Positions 53,772 through 63,280 of a DNA stretch of 64,000 nucleotides are shown piece after piece. The position numbers and the translations under genes are program-made. Every line of letters starts with the position of its first letter. Position 1 is the first letter of the stretch. The notes under the pieces were generated by a model. The model was given only the letters and a program-made list of their open reading frames with translations, had not been told where the DNA came from and did not search any database. Origin of the DNA: CAWKGV01 sp963849305 (GTDB taxonomy: Bacteria > Pseudomonadota > Alphaproteobacteria > Acetobacterales > Acetobacteraceae); NCBI GenBank assembly GCA_963849305.1, contig CAWKGV010000006.1:493877-557876 (forward strand). Reading direction: 5' to 3'.

Positions 53772-54620
53772 ATGCCCGCCGATCCTTCCTCCGCCCCCGA
53801 TCCGCGTGACGCGCTCGACGCGATCGGCCTGTTGCCGGACGCCGAGATCGACATTGCCGACGCCGCGCTGCACCTCGCGCGCGTCGATGAGCCGGAGGCT
53901 GCTTGGCAGGCTGCCCGCGAGGAACTCTCCACGATCGCGCGCCGCGCCGTGGCGCTCGCGCGCGAAACCAAGAGCGCCGATCTCACGCTCCGCGCTGAAG
54001 GATTGTCCGGGCTGCTGTCCGGCGGGCACGGCTATCGCGGTGACGCCGAGACCTACGACGACCCCGCCAATGCCAACCTCATCCGCGTCATCGAGCGGCG
54101 GAAGGGTCTGCCGGTTGCGCTCGGCATCCTTTGGCTCCACGCGAGCCGCGCGGCCGGTTGGGCTGCGCACGGGGTGGATTTTCCCGCGCACTTCCTGATC
54201 GCCCTGGAAGGCCGTGGCTCGCAGGCGGTGATCGACGTATTCGATGGCGGCACCATTCTCGATGCGCGCGATCTTCGGGCGCTGATCAAGCGCGTGGAAG
54301 GCGAGCGGGCCGAATTGCGGCCCGGACTCTTGAAGCCACTGAACGCCCGTGGCGTGCTGCTCCGGTTGCAGAACAACATCAAGGCGCGCCGGCTCGAAGG
54401 GGGGAACCTGCCCAAAGCGTTGTGCTGCACGGAGGATATGTTGCGGATCGCCCCCGACCACGCCGCCCTGTGGCGTGAGGCGGCGCTAATGCATCAACGG
54501 CTGGACCACGTCGCCGCCGCGCTCCGCTGCTTCGAGCGCTTCCTGGCCCTCGTGCCGCAAGGCGAAATGGCTGTCCGGGCGCGCGCGGTCATGGACGAAC
54601 TACGGACGCGGCTGAACTGA
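53772..54620 (+). CDS. SirB1-family transglutaminase-like/TPR protein
   Basis: About 282 aa. The N-terminal two thirds resemble the SirB1 transglutaminase-like domain: GYRGDAETYDDPANANLIRVIERRKGLPVALGILW, then GVDFPAHFLIALEG and VIDVFDGGTILD. The catalytic Cys of active transglutaminases is not apparent, as is usual in this family. The C-terminal third forms TPR-like helices (ALCCTEDMLRIAPDHAALWREAALMHQRLDH). I chose the ATG at 53772, 50 bases after thiC; the reading frame is open far upstream but only shadows thiC. The cellular role is unknown. Confidence 0.82.
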   Translation: MPADPSSAPDPRDALDAIGLLPDAEIDIADAALHLARVDEPEAAWQAAREELSTIARRAVALARETKSADLTLRAEGLSGLLSGGHGYRGDAETYDDPANANLIRVIERRKGLPVALGILWLHASRAAGWAAHGVDFPAHFLIALEGRGSQAVIDVFDGGTILDARDLRALIKRVEGERAELRPGLLKPLNARGVLLRLQNNIKARRLEGGNLPKALCCTEDMLRIAPDHAALWREAALMHQRLDHVAAALRCFERFLALVPQGEMAVRARAVMDELRTRLN

Positions 54621-54637
54621 CGCTGGACGCGTTTGAT

Positions 54638-56410
54638 TCAGCCACCGGCCCGCTGCAACACAGGTCCGGATAGGCCGAGCGCGGTGTTGACGAGCGCCAG
54701 GTGGGTCAATGCCTGGGGAAAGTTGCCGCACAACCGGCGCGCGCCAAGGTCGAACTCTTCGGAAACGAGACCAAGGTCGTTGCGCACGGCGAGCACGCGC
54801 TCAAGCAGCTCCTTCGCCTCGGCGTTGCGTCCCTGCATGGTCCGGCAATCGGCCAACCAGCACGTGCAGGCCAGGAACGCGCCCTCGGATGGCGATTCGC
54901 TCCGCGGCTCGCGCAGCACAAAGCCGTCCTCCGTCAGCTCGCGCGCGATTGCCTCGATCGTGCCCCGCAGCCGATCGTCCGACACCGGCAAGAAGCCGAT
55001 CGGAGCCAGTAGCAACAGGCTCGCGTCGAGCTGGCGGCTGCCGTAGTGCTGCACGAAGTGGCCGCGCGAGTGGTCGAAGCCCTCGCGGCAGACCTCGTTG
55101 TGGACTTCGGCCCGCAACGCGGTCAGGCGAGCGATCAGCCCGGGGTCCGCGTGTTCCTCGGTGACGCTGCCCGTCAGGAACCTGTCTAGACCGGCCCAGA
55201 CCATGGCCTTGGAATAGACGTATCGCTGCGGTTCGCCGCGCGATTCCCAAAGCCCGTGGCCGCCATCCTTCCAGGTCTGCTCCAGCCGCTCGACCAGCAA
55301 CTTCTCGACGGCCACGCCATGCTCGGTATTCGGGATGCCCGCTTGCCGGATCAGGTGCATGGCGTCGATCAGCTCGCCGGGCACATCGAGTTGTTCCTGC
55401 GCCGCCGCGGCGTTGCCGACCCGAACCGGCCGCGAGTCCTCGTAGCCGGTCAGCCAGTCAACCTTCCACTCGTTGATATGTCGCGCGCCGTCCACCCGGT
55501 ACATGGTTCGCAGCTTGTCCGGCCGCCCGGCCACGGCGCGTAACATCCAGTCGCGCCAAGCGATCGCCTCCTCGTGATAGCCGGCGTTTAGCAGGGCGCT
55601 GATGGTGAAGGTAGCGTCACGCAGCCAGCAATAACGGTAATCCCAATTCAAGCCGCCGCCGATCACCTCCGGCAACGAGGTGGTCGGGGCGGCGAGCAGC
55701 CCGCCGGTCGGGCGATGGATCAACGCCTTCAAGGTGATGAGGGAGCGGATCACCGCCTCGTGCCACTCGGTTTTCGTGCGGAACCGCTTGGCCCAGTCAC
55801 GCCACCAGGCATCGGTGGCGGCGAGTGCGCGGGCCGCGTCGATGGGAGGCGGCAGCGGTTGGTCGGAGCGATCATATGCCAGGGCAAAGGTGAGCGTCTG
55901 GCCGGCTGAAACCGTGAAAACCCCGGCAATTCGGTCCCGATGCAGGGCGAGCGGAACGGTGGTCCTAAGAACGACCCGGTCCGGACCGACCACGGCGCAA
56001 AAGCCGTCCTCCAGATGTTGGTGCCAGGGCGGGAGAAGGCCGTAGTCGAACCGCAAGGCGAGATCGAGCCCAAGCTCCACCTCGCCGGACAGGCCCGTGA
56101 CCATCCGGATGAGAGTGGAGGGGCCGTTACGGAGCGGCATGAAGTCGGTGATCCGGACGGCATTGCCGCCGCGAGCAAACTCGGTCTCCAGAACCAGCGT
56201 GTCAGGCCGGTAGCGGCGAGTGGCGCTCCAGCCCTCGAAGGTGGGGCCGATCCACCACCGCCCGTTCTCCTCGCGGCCGAGCAGGGCGGCGAAGCAGGCG
56301 TCGCTGTCGAACCGCGGCCAGCACAGCCAGTCGATCGATCCGTCCCTGGAAACGAGGGCGGCGGTTTCGCCGTCGCCGATCAATCCGTAGTCCTCGATTC
56401 GGGGTGCCAT
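54638..56410 (-). CDS. Glycoside hydrolase family 15 protein (glucoamylase/trehalase-like)
   Basis: A 590-aa inverting glycosidase. It has a beta-sandwich N-domain (IEDYGLIGDGETAALVSRDGSIDWLCWPRFD) and a catalytic (alpha/alpha)6 barrel with LNWDYRYCWLRDATFTISAL near residue 258 and GLWESRGEPQRYVYSKAMVW near 395 (candidate catalytic Glu). A second Glu is probably in SEEFDLGARRLCGNFPQALTHLALV near the end. No signal peptide is seen, so it is cytosolic. Bacterial relatives of this length act on trehalose or short alpha-glucans. It is convergent with the SirB1-like gene; no trehalose synthesis genes are near. Confidence 0.9.
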   Translation of the reverse strand: MAPRIEDYGLIGDGETAALVSRDGSIDWLCWPRFDSDACFAALLGREENGRWWIGPTFEGWSATRRYRPDTLVLETEFARGGNAVRITDFMPLRNGPSTLIRMVTGLSGEVELGLDLALRFDYGLLPPWHQHLEDGFCAVVGPDRVVLRTTVPLALHRDRIAGVFTVSAGQTLTFALAYDRSDQPLPPPIDAARALAATDAWWRDWAKRFRTKTEWHEAVIRSLITLKALIHRPTGGLLAAPTTSLPEVIGGGLNWDYRYCWLRDATFTISALLNAGYHEEAIAWRDWMLRAVAGRPDKLRTMYRVDGARHINEWKVDWLTGYEDSRPVRVGNAAAAQEQLDVPGELIDAMHLIRQAGIPNTEHGVAVEKLLVERLEQTWKDGGHGLWESRGEPQRYVYSKAMVWAGLDRFLTGSVTEEHADPGLIARLTALRAEVHNEVCREGFDHSRGHFVQHYGSRQLDASLLLLAPIGFLPVSDDRLRGTIEAIARELTEDGFVLREPRSESPSEGAFLACTCWLADCRTMQGRNAEAKELLERVLAVRNDLGLVSEEFDLGARRLCGNFPQALTHLALVNTALGLSGPVLQRAGG

Positions 56411-56524
56411 GACGAGACCATAACGTCGAGGGTTAGGCGCGGGAGCGTGATGACGTGGATTTCAGCCGGCCCGGAACCCTTTGAATTGCTGAGCTAAGTG
56501 CGGTGTGGAGATCGCCCGTTGAGC

Positions 56525-56538
56525 CACCATATATGGTG
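56525..56538. promoter_or_regulatory. Perfect palindrome upstream of nrdB (possible NrdR-like site)
   Basis: CACCATATATGGTG is fully self-complementary and lies about 55 bases upstream of the nrdB start. NrdR boxes are palindromes with an ATAT-type core, so this is a candidate regulator site. The usual second box was not found, which lowers confidence. Confidence 0.45.
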
Positions 56539-56592
56539 CTCCTAGCGCGCCTTATGGTAGGCCGAAGCGATAGAGCCCAGAGCGGAGCGAGA

Positions 56593-57606
56593 ATGGAGGC
56601 CACTTTACGCGGCGGCGAGGCCAAGGCAGCGGTCGGCCTGCTGGCCGAGAACCCGGTTTACAAGCCCTTCCGCTATCCCTGGGCCTATGAGGCCTGGCTC
56701 ACCCAGCAGCGTGTCCATTGGCTGCCCGAGGAAGTCCCGCTGGCCGACGATGTGAAGGATTGGCATCGCAACTTGAGCGATGCCGAACGCAACTTGCTCA
56801 CCCAGATCTTCCGCTTTTTCACCCAGGCGGATGTCGAGGTGAACAACTGCTACATGAAACATTACAGCCAGATTTTTAGGCCGACAGAAGTGCTTATGAT
56901 GTTGTCCGCCTTTTCCAATATTGAGACAATACATATCGCCGCTTATAGTCATTTACTTGATACTATTGGAATGCCCGAACTCGAGTACCAGGCATTCCTT
57001 CGATATAAAGAGATGAAGGATAAGTTCGATTACATGCAGTGCTTCTCGGTCGAGAACCGGCACGAGATCGCCAAGACCTTGGCGGCGTTTGGGGCCTTCA
57101 CGGAAGGGTTACAGCTATTCGCATCATTTGCCATCCTGCTGAACTTTCCTCGTTTTGGAAAAATGAAGGGGATGGGGCAGATCATCTCATGGTCGGTTCG
57201 GGACGAGAGCCTGCATTGCATGTCGATGATCCGGCTATTCCGCACCTTTGTGCAGGAGAACCCGGGGATTTGGACCGAAGAACTTCGGCGTGAACTTTAC
57301 ATCATCTGCGCGACGATCGTGGACCACGAGGACGCCTTCATCGATCTGGCTTTCGAGCAAGGCCCCGTCCATGGGCTGATAGCGCGGGAGGTGAAGGAAT
57401 ATATCCGCTTCATCGCCGATCGGCGGCTGGTGCAACTTGGGCTGAACGCTCTTTATCACGTCGAGCGCAACCCCCTGCCATGGCTTGACGAGATGCTGAA
57501 CGCGGTAGAGCACGCAAATTTCTTCGAGAATCGGGCGACCGAATACAGCAAGGCCTCGACCAGCGGCACATGGGAAGAAGCCTTTGCCGCCTTGCCGGAG
57601 GGCTGA
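56593..57606 (+). CDS. nrdB: Class I ribonucleotide reductase beta subunit
   Basis: About 337 aa; carries the di-iron/tyrosyl radical used by the alpha subunit to make deoxyribonucleotides. Ligands and radical site are visible: QADVEVNNCYMKHYSQIF, FSNIETIHIAAYSHLLD (Glu, His and the radical Tyr in ExxHxxxY), HEIAKTLAAFGAFTEGLQLF, and SWSVRDESLHC (Glu and His). The ATG at 56593 has GGAG upstream; the frame is open from 56503. Codon use between about 56860 and 57020, and again at 57110-57190, is strikingly AT-rich compared with the rest of the gene. The nrdA gene is not in the window. Confidence 0.93.
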   Translation: MEATLRGGEAKAAVGLLAENPVYKPFRYPWAYEAWLTQQRVHWLPEEVPLADDVKDWHRNLSDAERNLLTQIFRFFTQADVEVNNCYMKHYSQIFRPTEVLMMLSAFSNIETIHIAAYSHLLDTIGMPELEYQAFLRYKEMKDKFDYMQCFSVENRHEIAKTLAAFGAFTEGLQLFASFAILLNFPRFGKMKGMGQIISWSVRDESLHCMSMIRLFRTFVQENPGIWTEELRRELYIICATIVDHEDAFIDLAFEQGPVHGLIAREVKEYIRFIADRRLVQLGLNALYHVERNPLPWLDEMLNAVEHANFFENRATEYSKASTSGTWEEAFAALPEG

Positions 57607-57793
57607 TGCCGCTTGCCCGACGCGGGCACGAGGACTAACTTCCGCGCCCGCACACGAACTTATGTCTTTGCTGTCTGTTCATGTCACGTGGAACTGGCGG
57701 CCCATTCACGGATGGCATACATCCGGTGTTGGAGAATTAGTGCAGGCTTCGGTGCCCCCGCTGGATGCGGGTGAAAGGCCGTAGAGGGCTAGA

Positions 57794-58072
57794 GTGAGCC
57801 AGACCGAGGAAGAGGTCGTCCGGGAAACGCAGGCGCCGGCGGGCGCGCCCCGCTATAGCCGACGCCTGTCGGACAAGATCCTGATTGCGTTCCATCAAGC
57901 ATGCGATCAGGGCGACCTGGAAGTGTCGGAGCAACTGCTGCAAGTCCTGGAGATGATGCTCACCCGACGGCCGCTCACACCGGACGGAAGTCGCCGGCGC
58001 AACATGGAAAGCCTGGTCGCCGCGCACGAGCGACTGTGGTACCTGCGCCACCCGAACCCGGCGCCACGGTGA
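57794..58072 (+). CDS. Small conserved alphaproteobacterial protein, unknown function
   Basis: A 92-aa cytosolic protein. The centre, RYSRRLSDKILIAFHQACDQ followed by LEVSEQLLQVLEMMLTRRP, is a conserved helical hairpin with a Cys, and the end reads ESLVAAHERLWYLRHP. I recall similar proteins in many Rhodospirillales but know no assigned function. The GTG start follows a purine-rich AGAGGGCTAGA. It precedes, on the other strand, a methyltransferase. Confidence 0.72.
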   Translation: MSQTEEEVVRETQAPAGAPRYSRRLSDKILIAFHQACDQGDLEVSEQLLQVLEMMLTRRPLTPDGSRRRNMESLVAAHERLWYLRHPNPAPR

Positions 58073-58091
58073 GCGAGCGTCGGCGGCCGGA

Positions 58092-58815
58092 TCAGAACGC
58101 CAGCGCCGCTCCTTCACGCAGGCAAGCCTCGGCTTCCGCCGTAAACCGGCCGTCCGGCTGGTGCAACAGCAGACCCGGCGTGAGGCGCAACGGGGTTCGG
58201 CCGCCGCTCACCGCGCGCACCAATACCAGCTTGGCCGCGCGACCATGCTTTGGCCACAACGGGAACAGGCTAGCCGCCCCACACCCGGCGGCATCGAGGG
58301 CGCGGAGCGCGTGACCAAGTCCTGGCGGGGGAAGGATTATAGTTATCGGTACCGTGATGCCGAAGCGGTGCGACGAGCGCGGCGATCCAGGCCGCGATCG
58401 ACTCTGGGCTGCCGCGTTTTGCTGCTTCTCGCGCCGGATCGGGTGACTGGGTGCCATCCTCCAAATAGTACGGCGGGTTGGCCAAGACATGATCGAACCG
58501 GCGCGGACCGCCCCAGGTGGTTAGATCAGCGGTTAGGAATTCGAGCCCCGGCCAGCCGTTCGCCGCCGCGTTCTCGCGCGCCAGTGCAACGAGCGACGGA
58601 TCGCGCTCCACCCCAAGTCCGGTCAGCCGCGGCACGCGCCATGCCAGGCACAGAAGCGCCGCACCGGCACCGCACCCACCCTCTAGCACGCGCTCGCCTG
58701 CCCGAGCCGGGATGGCGGCGGCGAGCAGCACCGGCTCGATCCCTGTCCTGAAGCCCCCCCTCGGCTGCGTATAGCGGACCCGCCCATCGAGGAGGCGGCC
58801 ATCCGTCGTCTCCAC
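58092..58815 (-). pseudogene. SAM-dependent N6-adenine methyltransferase (TrmN6-like), one +1 frameshift
   Basis: About 240 aa once corrected. The first frame has the SAM motif ERVLEGGCGAGAALLCLAWR near residue 42-61 and the catalytic NPPY motif in HVLANPPYYLEDGT near 110. Near 58345 the frame moves by one base. The C-terminus continues (TIILPPPGLGHALRALDAAG, then SLFPLWPKHGRAAKLVLVRA) to 58092. NPPY plus this layout fits COG4123-type methyltransferases such as TrmN6, which modifies tRNA-Val. The single-base insertion suggests error. Its GTG start directly follows the stop of the DUF2007 gene. Confidence 0.82.
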
Positions 58816-59022
58816 TCAGGTCTCGCCGGCTTCGGCGAGGATGCGCCGCGCGCGGATCTCGTCCTCGTCCGAAACCGCGAGGCGACGCTGAATCGCCCCA
58901 ATACTGCCTTCCATGATGCTGGCGTGCAGGTCGAATACCAGCGCCGGGATTCCAGCGTCGGCGAGCAGCGCGGTGAGGAAGCTGAGCCGCACCGGATCGT
59001 TGGAAGTGGCTACAATTCGCAT
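58816..59022 (-). CDS. DUF2007 domain protein
   Basis: A 68-aa protein of unknown function. The whole chain is the DUF2007 domain: MRIVATSNDPVRLSFLTALL, then ADAGIPALVFDLHASIMEGS and RRLAVSDEDEIRARRILAEAG. DUF2007 resembles PII-like ferredoxin folds and may bind small ligands or proteins. I use the ATG at 59022; longer readings overlap the divergent polyprenyl synthetase gene. It is divergent from that gene, about 48 bases apart, and adjacent to the methyltransferase downstream, the usual alphaproteobacterial order. Confidence 0.85.
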   Translation of the reverse strand: MRIVATSNDPVRLSFLTALLADAGIPALVFDLHASIMEGSIGAIQRRLAVSDEDEIRARRILAEAGET

Positions 59023-59070
59023 TCGGGGTCGCGCGCCTCCTCGCCTTGACCCGTTTTCCGGGCCGCCGAT

Positions 59071-60156
59071 ATGGTGCCCGTGACCAGCGCCGATGCAAGC
59101 CGGGAGAGCCCGTTGGGCCTTGCCAGCCAGTTCCACCCGATCCCGGCCCCGTTGCCCGACGCCAACGAGGATGCGCTGTCGGCCTTGGCCGCTTTGGTCG
59201 GCGCCGACTTGGCCGCGACCAACCGGATTATTGTCGAGCGCATGGACAGCCCGGTGGCGCTCATACCGCAGCTCGCCGCGCATATCGTCGCGGCTGGCGG
59301 GAAGCGGCTGCGGCCGCTACTGACGCTCGCCTCCGCCCGGCTCTGCGGATATCCCGCGTTCTCGGGCCAATCCCGGCACGTCGGCCTCGCCGCTTGCGTC
59401 GAGTTCATTCATACCGCCACCCTTCTGCACGACGATGTGGTGGACGAAAGCCTGCTCCGGCGCGGCCACGCCTCGGCCAATGCGGTGTTCGGAAACAATG
59501 CCTCGGTACTCGTGGGCGATTTCCTGTTCGCCCGAGGATTTCAGCTCATGGTAGAGGACGGCTCGCTTAAAGTGCTGGCCATCCTCTCCGGTGCGGCGGC
59601 GACGATCGCGGAAGGCGAGGTTCAGCAGCTCATCACGCAGAACGATCTATCCACCTCAGAGCAACAATATCTCGACGTGGTCCGAGGCAAGACCGCAGCG
59701 TTGTTCTCCGCCGCTTGCCAGATTGGCGCCGTGGTCGCGGCGCGAGCGGACGAGGAGGAAGCGGCGCTCGCCAGGTTCGGCATGAACCTGGGAACTGCCT
59801 TCCAGCTCGTGGATGACGCGCTCGACTATGCCGCCGACCAGGCGCGGCTTGGTAAAACGGTCGGTGACGACTTCCGCGAGGGCAAGATAACCCTGCCGGT
59901 CCTGATCGCCTACCACGCGGCGAATTCCGAGGAGCGGAACTTTTGGGAACGCACGATCGGAACATGCGAGCAGAGGGAGCCTGATCTCGATCGAGCCCTG
60001 CGGCTCATGGGGCAGCACGGCGCGATCGGCGCGACGCTCGACCGTGCCAGCGAGTTCGCGACGGCGGCGAAGCGGGCGCTGGGCGTCTTCCCCGATTGCC
60101 ACCTGCGCCGCGCGCTATGCGATGTCGCCGATTACACCGTGCGGCGGGCGCGATAG
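59071..60156 (+). CDS. ispB: Polyprenyl diphosphate synthase (octaprenyl/decaprenyl type)
   Basis: A 361-aa trans-prenyltransferase that makes the side chain of ubiquinone. The first Asp-rich motif is LLHDDVVDESLLRRG near residue 117 (DDxxD), the second LVDDALDYAADQARLGK near 248. Other landmarks are GGKRLRPLLTLASA and GKTVGDDFREGKITLPVL. Chain length cannot be told from sequence; decaprenyl (Q10) is usual in this group. Starts earlier than the first conserved block are possible. It is divergent from DUF2007 and followed by guaA. Confidence 0.92.
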   Translation: MVPVTSADASRESPLGLASQFHPIPAPLPDANEDALSALAALVGADLAATNRIIVERMDSPVALIPQLAAHIVAAGGKRLRPLLTLASARLCGYPAFSGQSRHVGLAACVEFIHTATLLHDDVVDESLLRRGHASANAVFGNNASVLVGDFLFARGFQLMVEDGSLKVLAILSGAAATIAEGEVQQLITQNDLSTSEQQYLDVVRGKTAALFSAACQIGAVVAARADEEEAALARFGMNLGTAFQLVDDALDYAADQARLGKTVGDDFREGKITLPVLIAYHAANSEERNFWERTIGTCEQREPDLDRALRLMGQHGAIGATLDRASEFATAAKRALGVFPDCHLRRALCDVADYTVRRAR

Positions 60157-60185
60157 CATGGCCGGCGAGGCAGTCGCGCATCGTG

Positions 60186-61772
60186 ATGCGTAATCCGTCG
60201 GAGCCGCTCGCACCCGAGGGGTTGGCCGTGGAGCGGATTTTGATTCTCGACTTCGGCGCCCAGTATTCACAGCTCATCGCCCGACGGATTCGCGAATTGG
60301 GCGTGTATTGCGAGATCTGGCCCTGCACGGCGGAGCCCACCCGAATTCGCGGCTGGTCGCCGTGTGCTATCATCCTGTCCGGCGGCCCCGCTTCGGTGCA
60401 TGAGGCCGGCGCCCCTCGCACCCCCGCCGGCGTGTTCGACCTTAACGTGCCGGTGCTCGGAATCTGCTACGGCGAGCAGTTGATTTGCGCCGAGCTGGAC
60501 GGGGAGGTCGCACCCTCCGATCACCGCGAATACGGTCGTGCCTTCATCGAAGTCACCAGTGAATGTGCCTTGTTCCACGGGGTCTGGCCGGAAGGCTCCC
60601 GTGAGCAGGTGTGGATGAGCCACGGCGACCGCGTGACCCGACTTCCGTCCGGCTTCCGCGCGGTCGCGGTGACCGAGGGCGCGCCGTTCGCCGCCATCGC
60701 CGACGATGCCCGCCGCATCTATGGCGTGCAGTTCCACCCCGAAGTCGCCCATACCCCACACGGCGCGGCGCTCCTCCGCAATTTCACTCATCACGTCGCC
60801 GGCCTATCCGGCAGTTGGACCATGGCCGGGTTCCGGGACACGGAGGTGGCACGGCTGCGCGCCCAGGTCGGGCGCGGGCGGGCTATCTGCGGCCTGTCGG
60901 GCGGCGTCGATTCCTCGGTCGCGGCCGCACTGGTCCACGAGGCGATCGGCGATCAACTGACCTGCATATTTGTCGATCATGGGCTGCTACGCGCTGGCGA
61001 GGCGGAGCAAGTGGTCGATACCTTCCGCAACCGGTTCAACATTCGGCTGCATCACCGGGATGCATCGGACCTGTTTCTGACGGCGCTCGAAGGGATCACC
61101 GACCCGGAAGCGAAGCGCAAGACCATCGGCCGCTTGTTTATCGAGGTGTTCGAGCAGGAAGCCGCCAAGCTGGATGGCGCCGACTTCCTGATCCAAGGCA
61201 CGCTTTACCCGGATGTGATCGAGTCCATCAGCGCCGTAGGCGGCCCCTCGGTGACCATTAAGTCGCACCATAACGTGGGGGGTCTGCCCGAGCACATGCG
61301 GCTCAGCCTGATCGAGCCGTTGCGCGAGCTGTTCAAGGACGAGGTGCGAGCGCTCGGCCGCACGCTCGGCCTGCCTGACGCCATTGTTGGCCGACATCCG
61401 TTCCCCGGCCCCGGACTCGCCATCCGGATCCCCGGCGGCGTCACCCGCGAAAAGCTCGACCTCCTGCGCCGGGCCGACGCGATCTTCCTGGAGGAGATCC
61501 GATCAGCCGGCCTCTACGACGCGATCTGGCAGGCATTCGCGGTCCTGCTGCCGGTCCGGACGGTGGGCGTCATGGGCGACGGGCGCACTTACGATCACGC
61601 CTGCGCGCTGCGCGCCGTCACCAGCATCGATGGGATGACCGCCGACGTTTACCAGTTCGACGGCGGTTTCCTTGGCCGAGTTGCCAATCGGATCGTTAAC
61701 GAGGTGCGTGGCATCAACCGCGTGACCTACGACATTACCAGCAAGCCGCCCGGCACGATCGAGTGGGAGTGA
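60186..61772 (+). CDS. guaA: GMP synthase (glutamine-hydrolysing)
   Basis: About 528 aa; converts XMP to GMP. The N-terminal glutaminase has the Cys motif LGICYGEQLICAELDG near residue 92 and the His/Glu pair in GVQFHPEVAHTPHG near 182. The ATP pyrophosphatase P-loop is CGLSGGVDSSVAAALVHEA near 237. The C-terminal dimerisation domain (HPFPGPGLAIRIPG, TYDHACALRAVTS, RVTYDITSKPPGTIEWE) is complete. The ATG at 60186 gives a leader of about 14 residues before the conserved start (VERILILDFGAQYSQLIARR). Confidence 0.96.
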   Translation: MRNPSEPLAPEGLAVERILILDFGAQYSQLIARRIRELGVYCEIWPCTAEPTRIRGWSPCAIILSGGPASVHEAGAPRTPAGVFDLNVPVLGICYGEQLICAELDGEVAPSDHREYGRAFIEVTSECALFHGVWPEGSREQVWMSHGDRVTRLPSGFRAVAVTEGAPFAAIADDARRIYGVQFHPEVAHTPHGAALLRNFTHHVAGLSGSWTMAGFRDTEVARLRAQVGRGRAICGLSGGVDSSVAAALVHEAIGDQLTCIFVDHGLLRAGEAEQVVDTFRNRFNIRLHHRDASDLFLTALEGITDPEAKRKTIGRLFIEVFEQEAAKLDGADFLIQGTLYPDVIESISAVGGPSVTIKSHHNVGGLPEHMRLSLIEPLRELFKDEVRALGRTLGLPDAIVGRHPFPGPGLAIRIPGGVTREKLDLLRRADAIFLEEIRSAGLYDAIWQAFAVLLPVRTVGVMGDGRTYDHACALRAVTSIDGMTADVYQFDGGFLGRVANRIVNEVRGINRVTYDITSKPPGTIEWE

Positions 61773-61848
61773 GGGTTGAGATACTCTTGAGTAAAACGAG
61801 GATAGAGCAGCGTATCAGAAGCGATGTTGTTTCAACGATAGTAGTCCC

Positions 61849-63280
61849 ATGCAGCCCAGGATCGACACCAATCTCGGTATCCAAGGTGAACCTGATGCCT
61901 GGGTCCATTCGGCCTGCATCCTGTGCTCCAGCGGCTGCGGGGTTGACATCCCAGTGAAGGACGGCCGGATCGTGGGCGTCCGCGGGACCGCCGATCACCC
62001 GGTCAATTTCGGCCACCTTGGTCCGAAAGGCGAGCACGGTTGGGTTGCCAACAACTCGAAGCGCCGTGGCATGATCCCGCTGATCCGGCGGACGAAAGGA
62101 GCTTCGCTGCAGCCGGTGAGCTGGGCGGACGCAATAGATTTGTTCACAGAAAAATTCAAAGCCGCCTGGCAGCGGGGGCAAAAGAACCTGGCCTGCTACA
62201 ATTCCGGGCAGCTCACGATCGAAGAGTTCTACACGCTTGGGAAGCTTTGGCGGGGTGGGCCTGCAATCATCCAACATCGACGGCAACACCCGCTTGTGCA
62301 CCGCAACGTCCGCCACTGGCCTCATGGCCAATTTCGGCGTGGACGGCCCCGTTGCCTCCTATGTCGATGTGGATCAGGCCGACCTGTTGTGCCTCTACGG
62401 CCACAACGTCGCCGAGGCACAGACCGTCTTATGGGAACGCATGCTGGCGGCGAAAGGGAAGAACGGCGGACGAATCATTGTCGCCGATCCGCGCCGGACG
62501 CCGACCGTGCGACAGGGCGCTGACCTGCACCTCCAGCTGCATGCCGGTACGAATGTCGCGCTCATGAACGGGATCATTCACCTGCTGATCGTGCGTGGCT
62601 GGGTGAACCGTGACTTTATCGCGCGGTACACGGTCGGCTTCGAGCAGCTCGACGCGGTAACCCGCGAGTATCCGCCCGAGCGCGTTGCCGAAATCTGCGG
62701 CGTTTCCCAACACGACCTCGAAACCGCGGCCGAGTGGATCGGCACTACGCCACGTATGGTGTCGACCGTACTGCAGGGATTCTACCAGAGTGTCGAGGCC
62801 ACTGCCTCGTCCTCGCTGGTGAACGCGGTGCACTTGCTCACGGGGGCGATCGGTAAGCCCGGCGCGGGTCCCTTGCTGATGGCGGGCCAGCCCGCAGCGA
62901 TGTGCAACCGGGAGGCGGGTGCAGGCGGCTCCTATCCCGGCTATCGCAACCCCCATAGCGAAGCGCAAATGCGCGATCTGTGCGAGCGCTGGAAACTAGA
63001 TTTTGACAAATTCCATCCGGAGGTGCCGAAAGACATCCTGCTCATGATGGAAGCCGCTGAGCGCGGCGAGATCGAGTTCATGTGGGTGATCGGGACAAAC
63101 CCGCTCGTCAGCCTGCCCGATCAGAACCGCAGTGAGCGGATACTGCGTCGGCTCTTCCTGGTGGTGCAGGACCCGTTCCTGGATGCGGAGACGGCGGACT
63201 TGGCAGACATCTACATCCCGGCGGCGATGTGGGGAGAGAAGATGGGCTGCGTTACCAACACGGACCGTCTGAGGACGTAG
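61849..63280 (+). pseudogene. Molybdopterin oxidoreductase (nitrate-reductase/formate-dehydrogenase-like), frameshifted and truncated
   Basis: The N-terminal 4Fe-4S region has three Cys (CILCSSGCG), but where LCPKG is normal it reads GHLGPKGEHGWVANNS, so the fourth Cys ligand is Gly, a feature I recall in one branch of this family. A one-base insertion near 62262 (GGGTGGGCC) shifts the frame. Reading resumes with LQSSNIDGNTRLCTATSATG, then GRIIVADPRRTPTVRQGADL, LTGAIGKPGAGPLLMAGQP and VIGTNPLVSLPDQN. It ends abruptly at MGCVTNTDR plus LRT near 63280, about two thirds of the usual length. The cofactor C-terminal domain is lost. The truncation is convincing; the frameshift may be error. Confidence 0.82.
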
